Positions 30,783 to 41,028 of a DNA stretch of 64,000 nucleotides are shown here, piece by piece; position 1 is the first letter of the stretch, and each line of letters begins with the position of its first letter. The position numbers were made by a program, and so were the translations under genes. The stretch is from Acanthosepion pharaonis (taxonomy: Eukaryota; Mollusca; Cephalopoda; Sepiida; Sepiidae): contig CAHIKZ030002622.1 of NCBI GenBank assembly GCA_903632075.3, forward strand, positions 1,793,501-1,857,500. The letters run 5' to 3'. Under the pieces are notes generated by a model, which was not told the DNA's origin, ran no database searches, and saw only the letters and a list, made by a program, of their open reading frames with translations.

Positions 30783-31140
30783 TGTTAAGGCGTCCACCCC
30801 TTTTTCATACAAGTGGACTCGCCCAATGTGTACTTGTACTGCTGCCGGTGAATGCCCGGGTGTTAGACGAGAGATACACTGATAGAGTGATACAGTGAGA
30901 GTGTGAGGTAACCGCTTTGTAGGAGTCACAGTTGCGAGCACGTAGACTCAGAAGGAAGTCCTACTTCGATACTGAATTTCCCAGACTGTATATATATTAT
31001 TATTATTGCTACTAACCGCATTTCTGGATCTGCTAACCGTATTACCAATTGTATTATTACGTCAATACATTTATTTGTTATATTTCATTCCTGCGTTTGT
31101 CATTCATTTGAGACCGGATTTTATCCCGGAATCCACAACA
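30783..31140 (+). repeat. 3' LTR
   Basis: 358 bp, TGTTAAGG...CCACAACA, preceded by the polypurine tract. Near-identical to the 5' LTR, which indicates a recent insertion. Confidence 0.92.
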
Positions 31141-31145
31141 ACGTA

Positions 31146-32400
31146 TCTCTTGAAAGAATTATATTACCCTGATTTGAAAACAACTTTATAATACTAAGAA
31201 CTTAACCAGACATGTCGCCAAATAATAATAATAATAATAATAAAGGAAGTCAACAAATTCCAAGGGAAATTTTAAGTGAATGAATAAGAGTAACGATGCT
31301 TTACTAAAAGAAAAGGCCAAAGTAAACCAGTCATCCAAATACGATGTCAAAATAAACCTCTTCATGTCCAATAGCCTGCCCGCACCAAATAAACTGATGT
31401 TAGCAAACCCCATACCATCAATATGTGTTTATCTTTAGCAACAGCGATGCTCATCGTAGCCATGACAAATATCTTACGGTAAAATGTACCAATTTTATTT
31501 GAATATTTCCTGTCTGCAATATAATGTTCTTATTGCCATGAAGATAACGCGTTATCTCTTTTGCAATGCTAATTCTGAGAGACAAATGGAATATCCTATT
31601 TTACAAAGATTCTGCTCCCAAAAATTACAGCGCTTTCTTAAAGCAAAGACGTCACACCTGCCTCATATACAACATAATATTCTTGCTTTCAATTCTTTGT
31701 ATTAAGTTAAACTAAATATATTTTTCTTTTGATCTCCTATTTTCTTTCTTTATCCATTCTGGATTTATTTAGGGGACTAATAAGAAAACAATAGCAATCA
31801 TTCTAAAAGACTCTTCGATTTGCATAATGGTTCTGCTTTTACGAGCCTCTTGAAAGAATTATATTACCCTGATTTGAAAATAATCTTTTAATACTAAAAA
31901 CTTAATCAGATATGACGCCATTTTGACGGATCTATAATAATAATAATAATAATAATAACAATAATAATAATAATAAATTAAGTCAAAAAAATTCAAAAGG
32001 TATGTGAATGAATACGTCTAACTAAACTCTACTATAAAAATAATGCCAAAATAAACCCGTGGTCAAATACGATGTCAAAATAAACCACTTCATTTTCATT
32101 ACCCTCCTTATTTTTAATATATGATTCATAAATTTTATATTTATAAATATGAATAATAATTTAGCTATCACAACACTCATCATAGTCACGACAAATATCT
32201 TATGGTATAATGTACCAATTGTATTTAAATATTTCGTGTCTGCAATATAAGTTTTAATGTCCCCAATGCGATGAAGATAATGCGTTATCGCTTTTGCAAT
32301 GTTGACGCTGAGAGACAGCCACATTAATGAACTATTCAAAAATGTTTACGAAGCCAAGACGTGAAAAGATTGGCTCTGTGAATGGCAGAGTGCAACGATA
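31146..32400 (+). repeat. TR1 tandem units (continuation)
   Basis: The interrupted unit resumes at 31146. A full unit follows, bounded by (AAT)n at about 31220-31244 and 31932-31976, then a partial unit to about 32400. The unit at 31800-31870 is the uninterrupted paralogue of the LTR element's target site. Confidence 0.75.
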
Positions 32401-32409
32401 ATAACTGGA

Positions 32410-33200
32410 AGAAAATATTTACATTATTTACATTATTCAAACTGGTATCCTCATCTTCATTGTCATATTCACAACGTTTACGGCCGCTGTACGCTCCGGC
32501 CTTCTTTAGACGACTGGAATTTCGAACCGAACGGGGTAGATTGTTCTAGTTCTACGTGCAATGCCTCTTCCGGATGTCCCAGTGATTTCCCATTAACTCA
32601 ACTCTCTAAGTTTTGGTTCACTAATGCTGTGGCCTGGTATTGAACCCACAACTCTTTAGGTCTAGCCACTGGATCTAACCAAGGTTCTGTCCGAAATTCC
32701 AATCATCTGAAAAAGGCCGGAGCGTGCAACGGCCGAAACGTTGTCAATATGGCAATTTTGCTCTTATCAAGCATAGAAATAAATACAATATGGGAACCAG
32801 TAATAAGGAGTGCCAGAGAAAAGCAATGATAACAACAAAGTTGCAATATGAGCTCTGGTAAAATCATGTAATGATAACAGCAAAATTGCAATACGAGCAT
32901 TGGTAAAAATGGTTGCTGAAGACATTAGGTTTATAATACCCAGAAATTCATACCCAGATGTCCTCAAGGACAAAGGCGTTGGTTAGATCCAGTGACAGGA
33001 CCCAAAGAGTGTGAGTTCAATACCCGGTTAAGGCAGTGGAGAACTTTCGGAGGGAAATTAATAGGAGATAACTGATAACTGACATCCATCAAAACATGGC
33101 ACGTGGAACTAGAAGCGAAATAAAGGGTTCAGTTCAAGATTCCAACCACCTGAAGAAGGCCGGAGAGCGTACAACGGCCGAATATTATCGGGGTGAGTAC
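32410..33200. mobile_element. Cluster of S1 SINE copies
   Basis: A minus-strand copy (about 32410-32700), a plus-strand tail (about 32700-32760, 'caacggccgaaacgttgt'), and a longer plus-strand copy (about 32965-33200) with tRNA-like head ('gttggttagatccagtg', 'gtgagttcaatacccgg'). Between them is a ~55-bp duplicated segment ('caatgataaca(a/g)caaa(g/a)ttgcaat'). Confidence 0.75.
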
Positions 33201-33309
33201 AATAACAGGCACTGTTTTGTTATTTGGATTGGTAATCGTTTTATTTTTCAAGTTATATTATTTTAACATTATTGCCCTAATAAAATTCATGTTACAATGT
33301 GCCGCTTTT

Positions 33310-33580
33310 GCTGTTATGATAAAAACATAAACACATCCAGAAATAAATCTCGTATCATTATAAAGTTGATGAAGTTAATAAGATGAAATAGAGAATAAAT
33401 TCAATTTTTAGTAAAAATTGAACACAAGGAAACCAAAATTTTTACCGGTTTTACTGATATGATAAAAAAACAAACACAACTAGAAATAAATCTCGTATCA
33501 TTATAATGTTGATGAAGTTAATAAGATGAAATAGAGAATAAATTCAATTTTTAGTAAAAATTGAACACAAAGAAATCCGA
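33310..33580. repeat. Tandem duplication, about 140 bp x 2
   Basis: 'agaaataaatctcgtatcat', 'gttgatgaagttaataagat' and 'caatttttagtaaaaattga' occur twice in the same order with few differences. Confidence 0.85.
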
Positions 33581-33589
33581 ATTTGTGCT

Positions 33590-34559
33590 TGTCACCTTTT
33601 CCGCCCACTTTTATAATGTGAGCATTTGTGGAAGATGCAAAATCTTGGCCTTTAAACGAATAATTATACGCCCTTACTTCTCATTTAGTTTGATTCTAAC
33701 GACGGGAATTGATTGCATTCAGTTGTGAGCTAGTGAATAAAGATCTGAATGATTATCGGCGAATTTTAGACATTAAATGATTTAACAAAAGATGTTGAAA
33801 GGATGATTTTAATTGCGAAAGTTCAGTGCAAATGAATTTCAGAAAGTAATGACAGAATAATCAAATTAAATAGCCGTGAATTTAATGAAATTGAAAACAC
33901 GATTAACCCTCGGAAAACATCAATTTGCCGCATCTCTTATGTCCATAGCATTTGCCGTCAGATACAGACAGGCAAACAAACATCGTTGGATGCTCGGCTT
34001 CCATTATGGCTCGCTATTTATTTTGAACCTGAAACTTGCTGGTTTGTGTTCGAGCCGAGTTAAATTCATCTTGTACTGTACTTAAACTAAGATTCTTTTA
34101 TACTAAAGTTCTTCCGATATAATATTCGGGATCCATTTAAGGTTCGTGCTGAAATGATGTGTTTGATTGGAATAACAACTGAAGATTACGAGGATAAGGA
34201 GGATAGATAAGGATTGACCCTTGCTTTGAAGTGGTTCAGATTGTCGTGTTCAAGGAAGTATCTACGTGTGATTTTTGCCGGAAGTTGAGTAAACGTTTCT
34301 CCTCATTTTAGATGGTTGAAGGCCCGTTTCCGGGGATTTTAACCTTGTGATAGATGTCAGCTTGACAGTAGTCGCGTGGACACGGGAAAAATGTTTGTCC
34401 TTTACCCATATGCATACGTATGTGTATGGCGCTCGCCACATAAAAAAAATCGACCTTGTTTCACATCCTGCCTTAAAGTGGGGTGTCTGGGTAAATACTT
34501 ACTGTTTTTTTTTTGTTCTTGGGGAAAAGCTGTCTTGCTAGAAATTTTATTATTACTGT
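33590..34559. other. No gene confirmed
   Basis: Several 61-69-codon frames exist (for example 33876-34085, plus strand), but I see no domain, no supporting splice signals and no repeat match. It is one of the few stretches here without clear transposon sequence. Confidence 0.4.
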
Positions 34560-34850
34560 GTAAATGTTGAAACTGTTAAATGTAGCCGCCTCTTCTACTC
34601 CAATAGCTTAATGTCTCGCACCTCTCGCCTGTGGAACTCCCTTCCATTTTCCTGTTTCCCTGATAGCTATAATCTCCAACTATTCAAATGTAATGTCAAT
34701 TGACATCTCCAGTTGCCTTGATCTATCCACTATCCGTCTCTTCATCCTTTCCTCTATCATTCCTATCTGCTCTCGCTCCAAATCCTCTGTAACCTTTTGC
34801 GTGCTAGTGGCTTCACGCTTTGCTAGGGGTGATATGCTTAAAAAAAATAG
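34560..34850 (+). pseudogene. LINE (family A) 3' end
   Basis: The sequence 'gttgaaactgttaaatgtag', 'ctgtggaactcccttccatt' and 'caactattcaaatgtaatg' encodes the 'RLWNSLPFSCFPDSYNLQLFKCNVN' type C-terminus (read with frameshifts), and it ends 'tgatatgcttaaaaaaaa'. This 3' end with an A-run is shared by the copies at 37945, 38350, 48235 and 63130. Confidence 0.65.
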
Positions 34851-35137
34851 ATTGTAAGAATTTTTCGTAAATAATAATGATTGACTGACACAGGAGAGAG
34901 CAATAACAACTATTGGATTTTACAAACGTATTCTGAAAAATGGTTTTAGGAGAGAAGAATCCATAAATTCTATTAGGTCCCTATTTGTCATTTTCTCCCC
35001 TTAGATCTCATTCTCTCTTTTCTTTTCTTGTTTCCTTTTTCTCCCTGTCTCTCCTTTTTTGAGTTAGTCCCTCCCCAGTTTCCTTCTCTTACTTTATTAA
35101 TCTGTCCATATCTGTTTACATTTCCGATATGAAGTAT
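34851..35137. other. No gene seen
   Basis: CT-rich around 34985-35080, with no recognisable feature. Confidence 0.4.
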
Positions 35138-35305
35138 TGTAATTATTTACATTATCTACATTGTTCGGACTGCTGTGAACGAAATAAAGTGTTCAGTTCG
35201 AAATTCTAATCCCATGAAGAAGGCCGGAGCGTAGAACGGCCGAAACGTCGTGAATATGGCAATAAAGATGAGGACAACAGTCAGAAAAATGTAAATAATG
35301 TAAGT
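35138..35305. mobile_element. S1 SINE foldback copy
   Basis: The minus-oriented tail ('ttacattatctacattgttc') is followed directly by a plus-oriented body and tail ('gaaggccggagcgtagaacg', 'gccgaaacgtcgtgaatatg', 'aaatgtaaataatgtaa'). The two ends are inverted copies. Confidence 0.65.
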
Positions 35306-35578
35306 AGTCTGATCATCTTTCTCTTTGTCTCACACACAGAACTCACACATCCACGCGGAAACACGGACACACATATATACATATATATTGTTATATTTAT
35401 AGGAGAAGAGTGGTTAATATAAGAAAGTATTTGTATTTGTGTACAATGTGGACAAAGAAATCAGCGCTGCATGGTGACAGGCAGTTTCACGCTTCAAACA
35501 ATCTCCAAACCAAGTAGGTCGCATTAAGGAGTGAAGTTGACAGTCACTCTGCCGTGTTGATGCTTATGTCCACACTGT

Positions 35579-35580
35579 CT

Positions 35581-35623
<43 letters not shown>

Positions 35624-35636
35624 CTCATATCTCTTC

Positions 35637-35676
<40 letters not shown>

Positions 35677-35689
35677 CTCATATCTCTTC

Positions 35690-35734
<45 letters not shown>

Positions 35735-35742
35735 ATCATATC

Positions 35743-35782
<40 letters not shown>

Positions 35783-35795
35783 CTCATATCTCTTC

Positions 35796-35827
<32 letters not shown>
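35579..35827. repeat. (ATCT)n array with 'actcatatctcttcat' spacers
   Basis: Five ATCT blocks are separated by three copies of 'ctactcatatctcttcatt' and one 'atcatatctct'. The 161-codon frame over it (35554-36039) is translated repeat. Confidence 0.92.
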
Positions 35828-35828
<1 letters not shown>

Positions 35829-36059
35829 TGGTTTACGGTGTAAGTTTAAATGTAGATCGTCTAAAGTCTGTGTATTTTCAGCTTTCAAAAGCAATTATCA
35901 AACCAATAATTATGCTATATCAGTTTCATCGTTTTTCAAATACTTCGCTTTAACGCATCATATTTGTTTTTTAAATATCGCGTCTTCACGTGAAATGTAT
36001 TTAATATGCTTGTTCCCAAATCTGGCAAAATTTTATTGATGTTGAGTTGTTTGTTTTTA

Positions 36060-36690
36060 AGCTTAAGTTTTCTAGTACCAAGGTATCAACGAGAAAATCT
36101 GAGAGCAATTACGGTGAAAATATTTATAGAAACGGCCCAGGAAAGCCACGTTAGGATTGGAGCTGAGATGTCAGGCCAGGACTGTAAACATTACAGATTC
36201 TTCTTAGGATATTGTCAAGAATCTCTAGATATAAACCAGAAGCACCAGACTAGATGTGGCGGTACTGTTGGATGGATCGAGTAATGGAAGACTCATAAAA
36301 GTGCGCGATAGTTTCGGGCGAGAAAACTGGCACAGTGCAACGACTTTTTAGTCGCAGACTTAGAAATTGATTCAATATAATCATTTCACTTCACGTCAGT
36401 GGAAAACGTGAGACCAGGTTGGCGTAGTGAGTTGCTCTCCAGGAGCCGATGGAAGGCAAAGAAAGTTTCTTCGGATGATTAATAGAGAGCAGTTTTGCTT
36501 TCGAAGAGAGAAAATTAAGAAGCCGTTTCGGGTCGAAGTTCACAGCAGATTTTATGTCATTTTGGAGAGCAGCTGCCAATTTTGATTTTATCGAAACTAT
36601 CAGACTTACAAGAATAACATTTTCCCAGAATTCTTCGGTAGGAGCATATCGCTGTCGCCTCAAGTCATTTTTCATCTTTGACGGACATTT
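36060..36690 (-). pseudogene. LINE (family A) reverse-transcriptase fragment
   Basis: The minus strand encodes 'KSKLAAALQNDIKSAVNF', 'FLSSKAKLLSINHPKKLSLP' and, further on with frameshifts, 'SGASGLYLEILDNI' and 'RICNVYSPGLTSQLQS'. In an intact element this is the end of the RT palm/thumb and the following domain. The plus-strand 92-codon frame at 36006-36284 is the antisense of this remnant. Head-to-head with the copy at 37045-37945. Confidence 0.75.
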
Positions 36691-37044
36691 CTAGCGTTCA
36701 CTGCTATATTAATCTGACATCCGTTTATCTCGCGAGATAAAGGAAGCGCTCTGCTTGGTCAAAATTCTGTTCTTTGGTGGCGAGAGTGCAGTGACCTCTC
36801 CAGAACTCTAGCCTAGGGTGATGGTATATGGAGCCTTTGCGCTGTACATGGCTTCTCCTTTCGGTTGTACCGACAAGATCTAAAGTAATATAGAACATTA
36901 CATTGTTATTTTTCTCCTTTACTAATATTCATCCGACACAAGGCCTAAGAGCAACTCAAGGTAGAGGGTTACTGTGTCATATTTTATGAGTGTAAGATAG
37001 GGCAAGAAGTGATGTTCTTGGGACTATGCAGGAAAGATAACGGC

Positions 37045-37945
37045 TAGAATACCATTTACTCCTGCCTCAATAGTAAATTCGGCAGTTAAACTGAGCGCTG
37101 TAGTTGAAAAGGAGTTGTTAACTGGAGCAAGAAATGCCTTGTAAATTTTAATCCCTCCAAAACTAAACTGCTCTCATTTAACCATCACAGAGAGCGTCTC
37201 ACTGCGCCTTCTTGGCTTCGCGATTTCAAATAAACTTGAGGTAGAACAACTTCATTGAATCAATAGCTGCATCTACTGCTAGGAAAGTTGGTTCTGTGTG
37301 TCGTTCCAGAAGGTTTTTCTCTGCAGAGTCCATCTTACAACACTTACAACGGAATTATTCGTCTGTGCATCGAATACTGCTGCCATATTTAGTCTGGTGC
37401 CTCAACTGTTTATCTTGAGGTCCTAGACAAAATCCAAAGAAAGATATGCAATGTAATCGATCCTGGTCTGACATCTCGAATTCAGTCACTTTCTTACTGA
37501 CGTGATGTTTTTCTACAAATATTGTTATGGCAACTGTTTTGATCAACTATCTTTCCCCATGTCCCGACTATATGAATTTAAGTGTGGCATCTAGGTCCCA
37601 GGCTTTTACTGTTGAAACAGCTAAATGCAACCACCACTTCTACTCCAACAGTTTCTTTTCTGGCACTTCCAACCTGTGAAACTCCCTTCCATTTACTTGC
37701 TTGCCAGATAATTACAATCTTCAAAAATTTATATGCAATGTCAATCGCTATTTAGGAAAGGACAAAATATGAAAGGGACTCTAGAAGATCTGTCTTCCTG
37801 AGTCCGGTTCATCTTTTGTCCTTTCCTAAGTCCTCCTTATAACCAGTCTTTTCTTTAGCTTCCACTCCCTGTAATCCTCAGCGTACTAGTGGCATTTCCA
37901 CCTTGCTTTCGGGTGATATGATTAAAAGAAAAAAAAAAAAGAAAA
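37045..37945 (+). pseudogene. LINE (family A) reverse-transcriptase C-terminal half and 3' end
   Basis: With stops and frameshifts, the plus strand reads 'CLVNFNPSKTKLLSFNHH' or equivalent, 'IRLCIEYCCHIWSGAS', 'VYLEVLDKIQRKICNVID', then 'NSFFSGTSNL' and 'NSLPFTCLPDNYNLQKF'. It ends at an A-rich tail ('tgatatgattaaaagaaaa'). It is the longest LINE-A remnant in the window and a non-functional 5'-truncated copy. The sequence from 36690 to 37045 is probably a more degraded upstream part. Confidence 0.75.
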
Positions 37946-38094
37946 AGAAAAAAGAAACGTAATTTCTTTCCACTCAAATTCTAATGAACAAAACGGTGGA
38001 GAGATATTGTCAATTAATTACGATAATCAACAATACCCCATGAGTGGGTTCTGTGTTTTCGGTAGGCTATTAAGTTAGCCTGAATGACTTTTCC

Positions 38095-38360
38095 TCGCTA
38101 ACCATCTATTCTTTTCTCGCACTTGCCGACTGTGGAACTCTCTTCTACCTAATTGCTTCCCTGATAGCTACAATGTTCAAAAAATTAAATGCGTCGTCAA
38201 CAGCCATCTTCTTTTGTCTTGAATCCCGTTCATTTTTTTTAATCCTTTTTTCAATCCCCCACCCAGTATTTCCTTTCACTTTCACTCTCTATAACACCCT
38301 TCGCGCAAGTGGCACTCCTGCCTTGCTTGGGGTGAAATGATTAAAAAAAAAACACAAGGC
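38095..38360 (+). pseudogene. LINE (family A) 3' end
   Basis: 'tctcgcacttgccgactgtg', 'gaactctcttctacctaatt', 'gcttccctgatagctacaat', 'cgcaagtggcactcctgcct' and the tail 'tgaaatgattaaaaaaaaaa' match the 34560 and 37600 copies. 5'-truncated. Confidence 0.7.
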
Positions 38361-38789
38361 TTGAAGAGATCAAGATTGTTGTGATTGGCAAAAAAAAAAA
38401 AAATGCGAATAAACAGACAGAAAAAAACCGGAAACCCAATATTGAATACGAAAAAGAAAAGGGAGGAGTGCGAACCGGACGATAGGCGAGACTATCAATT
38501 CATATTGAGAGATAAAAAATAATTAGTGAATTTCAGAGTTCAGGTGAAAGGAATAAGAAATCCAATCGTAAAGAGGAAACAAGAATAAACCTCTACTCCT
38601 GTTCGAAAGAACGAGGAGGAGTGTGAACAGGGTGATAGACGAAACTAAATAAGTAAACAGCTCCACTTCAATTCTGATTTATATTTTCACCGCCATATTC
38701 GATATTACATTGCAGTCCACAACTCTTCCCTTTGTTTTTCTTGGCTTTTTATTTCGATCTCTTACCCAGTTTCTGAAAGCTCGTCCTGG
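38361..38789. other. No gene seen
   Basis: A-rich sequence with internal echoes ('ggaggagtgcgaac' and 'gaggagtgtgaac', about 170 bases apart), so possibly a diverged duplication. Confidence 0.4.
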
Positions 38790-39150
38790 GTAAGACGTTA
38801 AACTACATCCGCGTCCTGGGTAAGTCGTTAAACTACGTCCAGCAGCAAGGCCTCTGATCAGGAGGTTTTGAGGAGCGTGGAACCACCTCTTAATTGATGG
38901 TGGTCCCAGGTCCACCCTAATCCAGGGTGGTAGGACCTGTTAGGGTCCCAGCTATGGGCAAATAGTTAACTATTACCAGCAATACTTTTTTTGAAAAAAA
39001 TATTACCAGAAATACAATTTTGAAGGAAAAATATTACCAGAAACAGATTTTTGACAAAACAAAATATTAGCAGCAATAATAATTTTTGTCGGCATTAAAT
39101 AACCCATTGAGGTTGATATACCGTAAAACAAAATAAACCAAACCAGTTTC
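38790..39150 (+). repeat. Dispersed repeat D1
   Basis: 'cgtcctgggtaag(a/t)cgttaa' appears twice, then 'gcctctgatcaggaggtttt', 'ggaaccacctcttaattg', 'ggtagg acctgttagggtcc', four 'attaccag(c/a)aata' units, and the end 'tcggcattaaataaccca', 'gttgatataccgtaaaa', 'aaaccaaacc'. That last section is shared with the 3' end of the 5S/tRNA SINE that follows. Confidence 0.7.
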
Positions 39151-39210
39151 TGAAAGGATCTCTTGCTATTCCTATGAGTTTTCAGTTTTCTGTAGTGCGT
39201 ATTGTTGTAC

Positions 39211-39329
39211 TTATGGCCACGTTACGTTAAAACACCATTTCCCGTACGAACAGCGAAATTAAGCAACCTGGAGCTTGGTCAGTGGCTATATCGGGTGACC
39301 AATTAGGAATATATCCAAGGTGTAAGCTT
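39211..39329 (+). pseudogene. 5S rRNA-derived sequence
   Basis: The stretch follows 5S rRNA from end to end: 'ggccac' near the start, 'aacaccatttcccgtacgaa', 'gcgaaattaagcaacctgg', 'gagcttggtcagt', 'atcgggtgacc' (C-box region) and 'ccaaggtgtaagctt' at the end. Many substitutions are present, including in paired regions, so it is not a functional rRNA. It forms the 5' module of the composite SINE. Confidence 0.75.
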
Positions 39330-39609
39330 GGGTGTGTTGATGGTGTAGCGGCTAATGACTAGGAATTGTTAATCGGAGATCCGAGTTTCAATTCCAGTCG
39401 GATTCGTTATATTCACTTACGCGCAAGTAATCTTGGGAAAGCTATGAATCCACCTCTTCTCCCCACAACTATGGGTTAATTAGTAAGACTTGTATCGCTA
39501 AACCATTATTATTTCAAAAAATATAATAAAATTGTATACACAGTATATTTAGATATCGGCATTAAATGACCCACAGAGATGTTAATATACCGTTAAATTA
39601 AAACAACCA
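39211..39609 (+). mobile_element. Composite SINE with 5S rRNA-derived and tRNA-derived heads
   Basis: Three modules are in order: a 5S rRNA-like segment (39211-39329), a tRNA-like segment (about 39335-39412) with A-box-like 'tggtgtagcggctaatgac' and B-box-like 'gagtttcaattcc', and a 3' part ending 'tcggcattaaatgaccca', 'gttaatataccgttaaat', 'aaccaaccaa'. A near-perfect duplication (39198-39210 'cgtattgttgtac'; 39610-39624 'cgtattgtttgtaac') encloses all three, so they moved as one unit. Chimeric 5S-tRNA heads are known in the DeuSINE group (AmnSINE1). Whether this belongs there is not shown by the sequence alone. The 3' part is shared with repeat D1, perhaps a LINE-recognition tail. Confidence 0.75.
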
Positions 39610-39624
39610 ACCAACGTATTGTTT

Positions 39625-40255
39625 GTAACTGCATTGCCCAGATAGTGAAATGTTGGCACCTGCCTGATTTTTACCGCTACTATATTTTACACAAGTCTTG
39701 AATTGTTGTTCGTTTTGACAAAAGAGAAGAAGTCAAGAACAAGGAATATATTTTAAAAAAAAACTGCTTAAATATTTGCTTGTTTTATTGCACGTGTGCA
39801 TTCTATAATTTTTCAGTTTTTCAGATTCTATTTTTTATTTTTTATCAATTATCAATTTTCGTGCATTCAGCCATTATGTTTTACTTCTAAAATCATCTGT
39901 GTCTTTTATCGACTTCGATCCGTCCTATAGGCATTTTTTGTTCTTGTACATCAAACTTTTGTTTTTATTTTTTATCTTTTTATTTTTACGATATTTTTAC
40001 CTTTTTTTCCTTCGATTCTTTTATTCTTTTATTTCATGCTCTTTTTTTTTCTTACCTCATGAGTTTTTCACTAATTTTTGTTTTATTGTTGCTTCTATTT
40101 TATCCACGCACGAACCTAAATGCACACAAATGTATGCGTATATTTGTCAAAAACAGAGAAAAGGCTCAGAAAAGATCTAAAATAAAGACCCCGACCTAAA
40201 AAAGGGGCGTTTCTGTGATTGCTTATGTGTGTGCGTGTGTTTGTGTTTGTAATTA
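39625..40255. other. No gene; T-rich
   Basis: From 39830 to 40080 the plus strand is T-rich. The phenylalanine-rich 93-codon frame at 39899-40180 reflects composition only. Confidence 0.5.
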
Positions 40256-40259
40256 TTAA

Positions 40260-40260
40260 G

Positions 40261-40323
<63 letters not shown>

Positions 40324-40392
40324 ACTTTTCTTTCTTTTCTTCCTCCTTTTCTTTTTTTCTTTCTTTCTATTTTTCTTTCTTTTCTTCCTCCT

Positions 40393-40423
<31 letters not shown>

Positions 40424-40430
40424 AGTGATA
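40260..40430. repeat. (TTTC)n with 'ttttcttcctcc' higher-order unit
   Basis: A perfect TTTC block, then two copies of 'tttctttcttttcttcctcc', then TTTC again. The minus-strand lysine/arginine-rich frame is a by-product. Confidence 0.92.
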
Positions 40431-40581
40431 CTGGCAAATTAATATGCCTAATTTGCATAAGTGCAAAAGAAAGCCGATATAACTCGTCACTGAGAATAGC
40501 GTAGGGGGAGGACAAGCGTCTGACGAGTGCTAATCTTCTACTTCACATCACTTTCTTTCTTTCTTCTTCCCACGGTTAATA

Positions 40582-40660
40582 CACTGTGTGGCAGAAATAC
40601 CTCCCACATCGCTCTTTTTGACAACCTTTAAAATGTAAGAGGTATTTCTACCGCATCCTC
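40582..40660. mobile_element. Very short TA-flanked MITE
   Basis: 79 bp with inverted ends ('gtgtggcagaaatacctc' on the left; reverse complement of 'gaggtatttctaccgca' on the right), flanked by TA on both sides. A longer relative (121 bp) with the same ends is at 58303-58423. TA flanks suggest a Tc1/mariner-type transposase. Confidence 0.55.
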
Positions 40661-40748
40661 TATATACACCTTTCTTCTTTCTTCCCTCTCTACTGAAGTA
40701 ATAATGGCGACCAATGATAATACGGGACAGAATCTCACTTATTTGACA

Positions 40749-41028
40749 CTAGCAGCATGACCCGGCGTTGCCCGGGCTTGATTCAAAAATAGTACGACTA
40801 ATACAGCAATTGCTATCACTTGACTTTAAATATTTTTGCCCTTCCTTGCTTTTAGAGGAGTGCCCTTTGCCGTGCTGATGTTGTTACATGCCTTACTTCT
40901 TGCCTATATCACACTGCCAGCTTTTTCTAAACTCTATAGTAAACATTAAATCTGTTACGAAAAAAGAACTAAACAAAATAAACACAATACGATCAGCTTT
41001 AAAAACCGGAAAAAACATTTTTAAGGGT
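40749..41028 (-). mobile_element. Helitron H1 fragment (3' part)
   Basis: The CTAG end (40749-40752, preceded by A on the plus strand) and the hairpin 'cccggcgttgcccggg' are intact. About 280 bases match the other H1 copies before unrelated sequence begins. 5'-truncated. Confidence 0.65.

Larger units (their letters stand above)
28293..31140 (+). mobile_element. Ty3/gypsy LTR retrotransposon (Mag-like), internally deleted
   Basis: The complete boundaries are visible: two LTRs (28293-28647 and 30783-31140) and a 5-bp target duplication ACGTG/ACGTA (28288-28292 and 31141-31145). A primer-binding site 'tggcgacgag' complements the 3' end of tRNA-Ser(GCT), and a polypurine tract ('aaggtggggg') lies directly before the 3' LTR. 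The interior has gag, nucleocapsid zinc knuckles and protease, then only the start of reverse transcriptase. The rest of RT, RNase H and integrase is absent. The Mag-like assignment rests on the tRNA-Ser primer site and the RT-start sequence ('FPEVFSSGLGRC'). Confidence 0.9.

Noticed and set aside
33876..34085. 69-codon frame in the least repeat-like stretch (33590-34559) as a host exon
   Set aside because: I see no domain, and splice-site words alone are not evidence. I cannot support an exon call without transcript or homology data.
35554..36039. 161-codon plus-strand open frame
   Set aside because: Most of it is translated ATCT repeat (YLSI), followed by a short unique tail without a domain.
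36006..36284. 92-codon plus-strand frame with apparently ordinary composition
   Set aside because: It is the antisense of the minus-strand LINE-A fragment. A similar antisense frame lies opposite the LINE-A copy at 37355-37546.
39211..39329. Functional 5S rRNA gene
   Set aside because: There are many substitutions, and it lies inside a retroposed unit with target duplications.
40177..40515. Lysine/arginine-rich 112-codon minus-strand frame
   Set aside because: It is the complement of a TTTC microsatellite.
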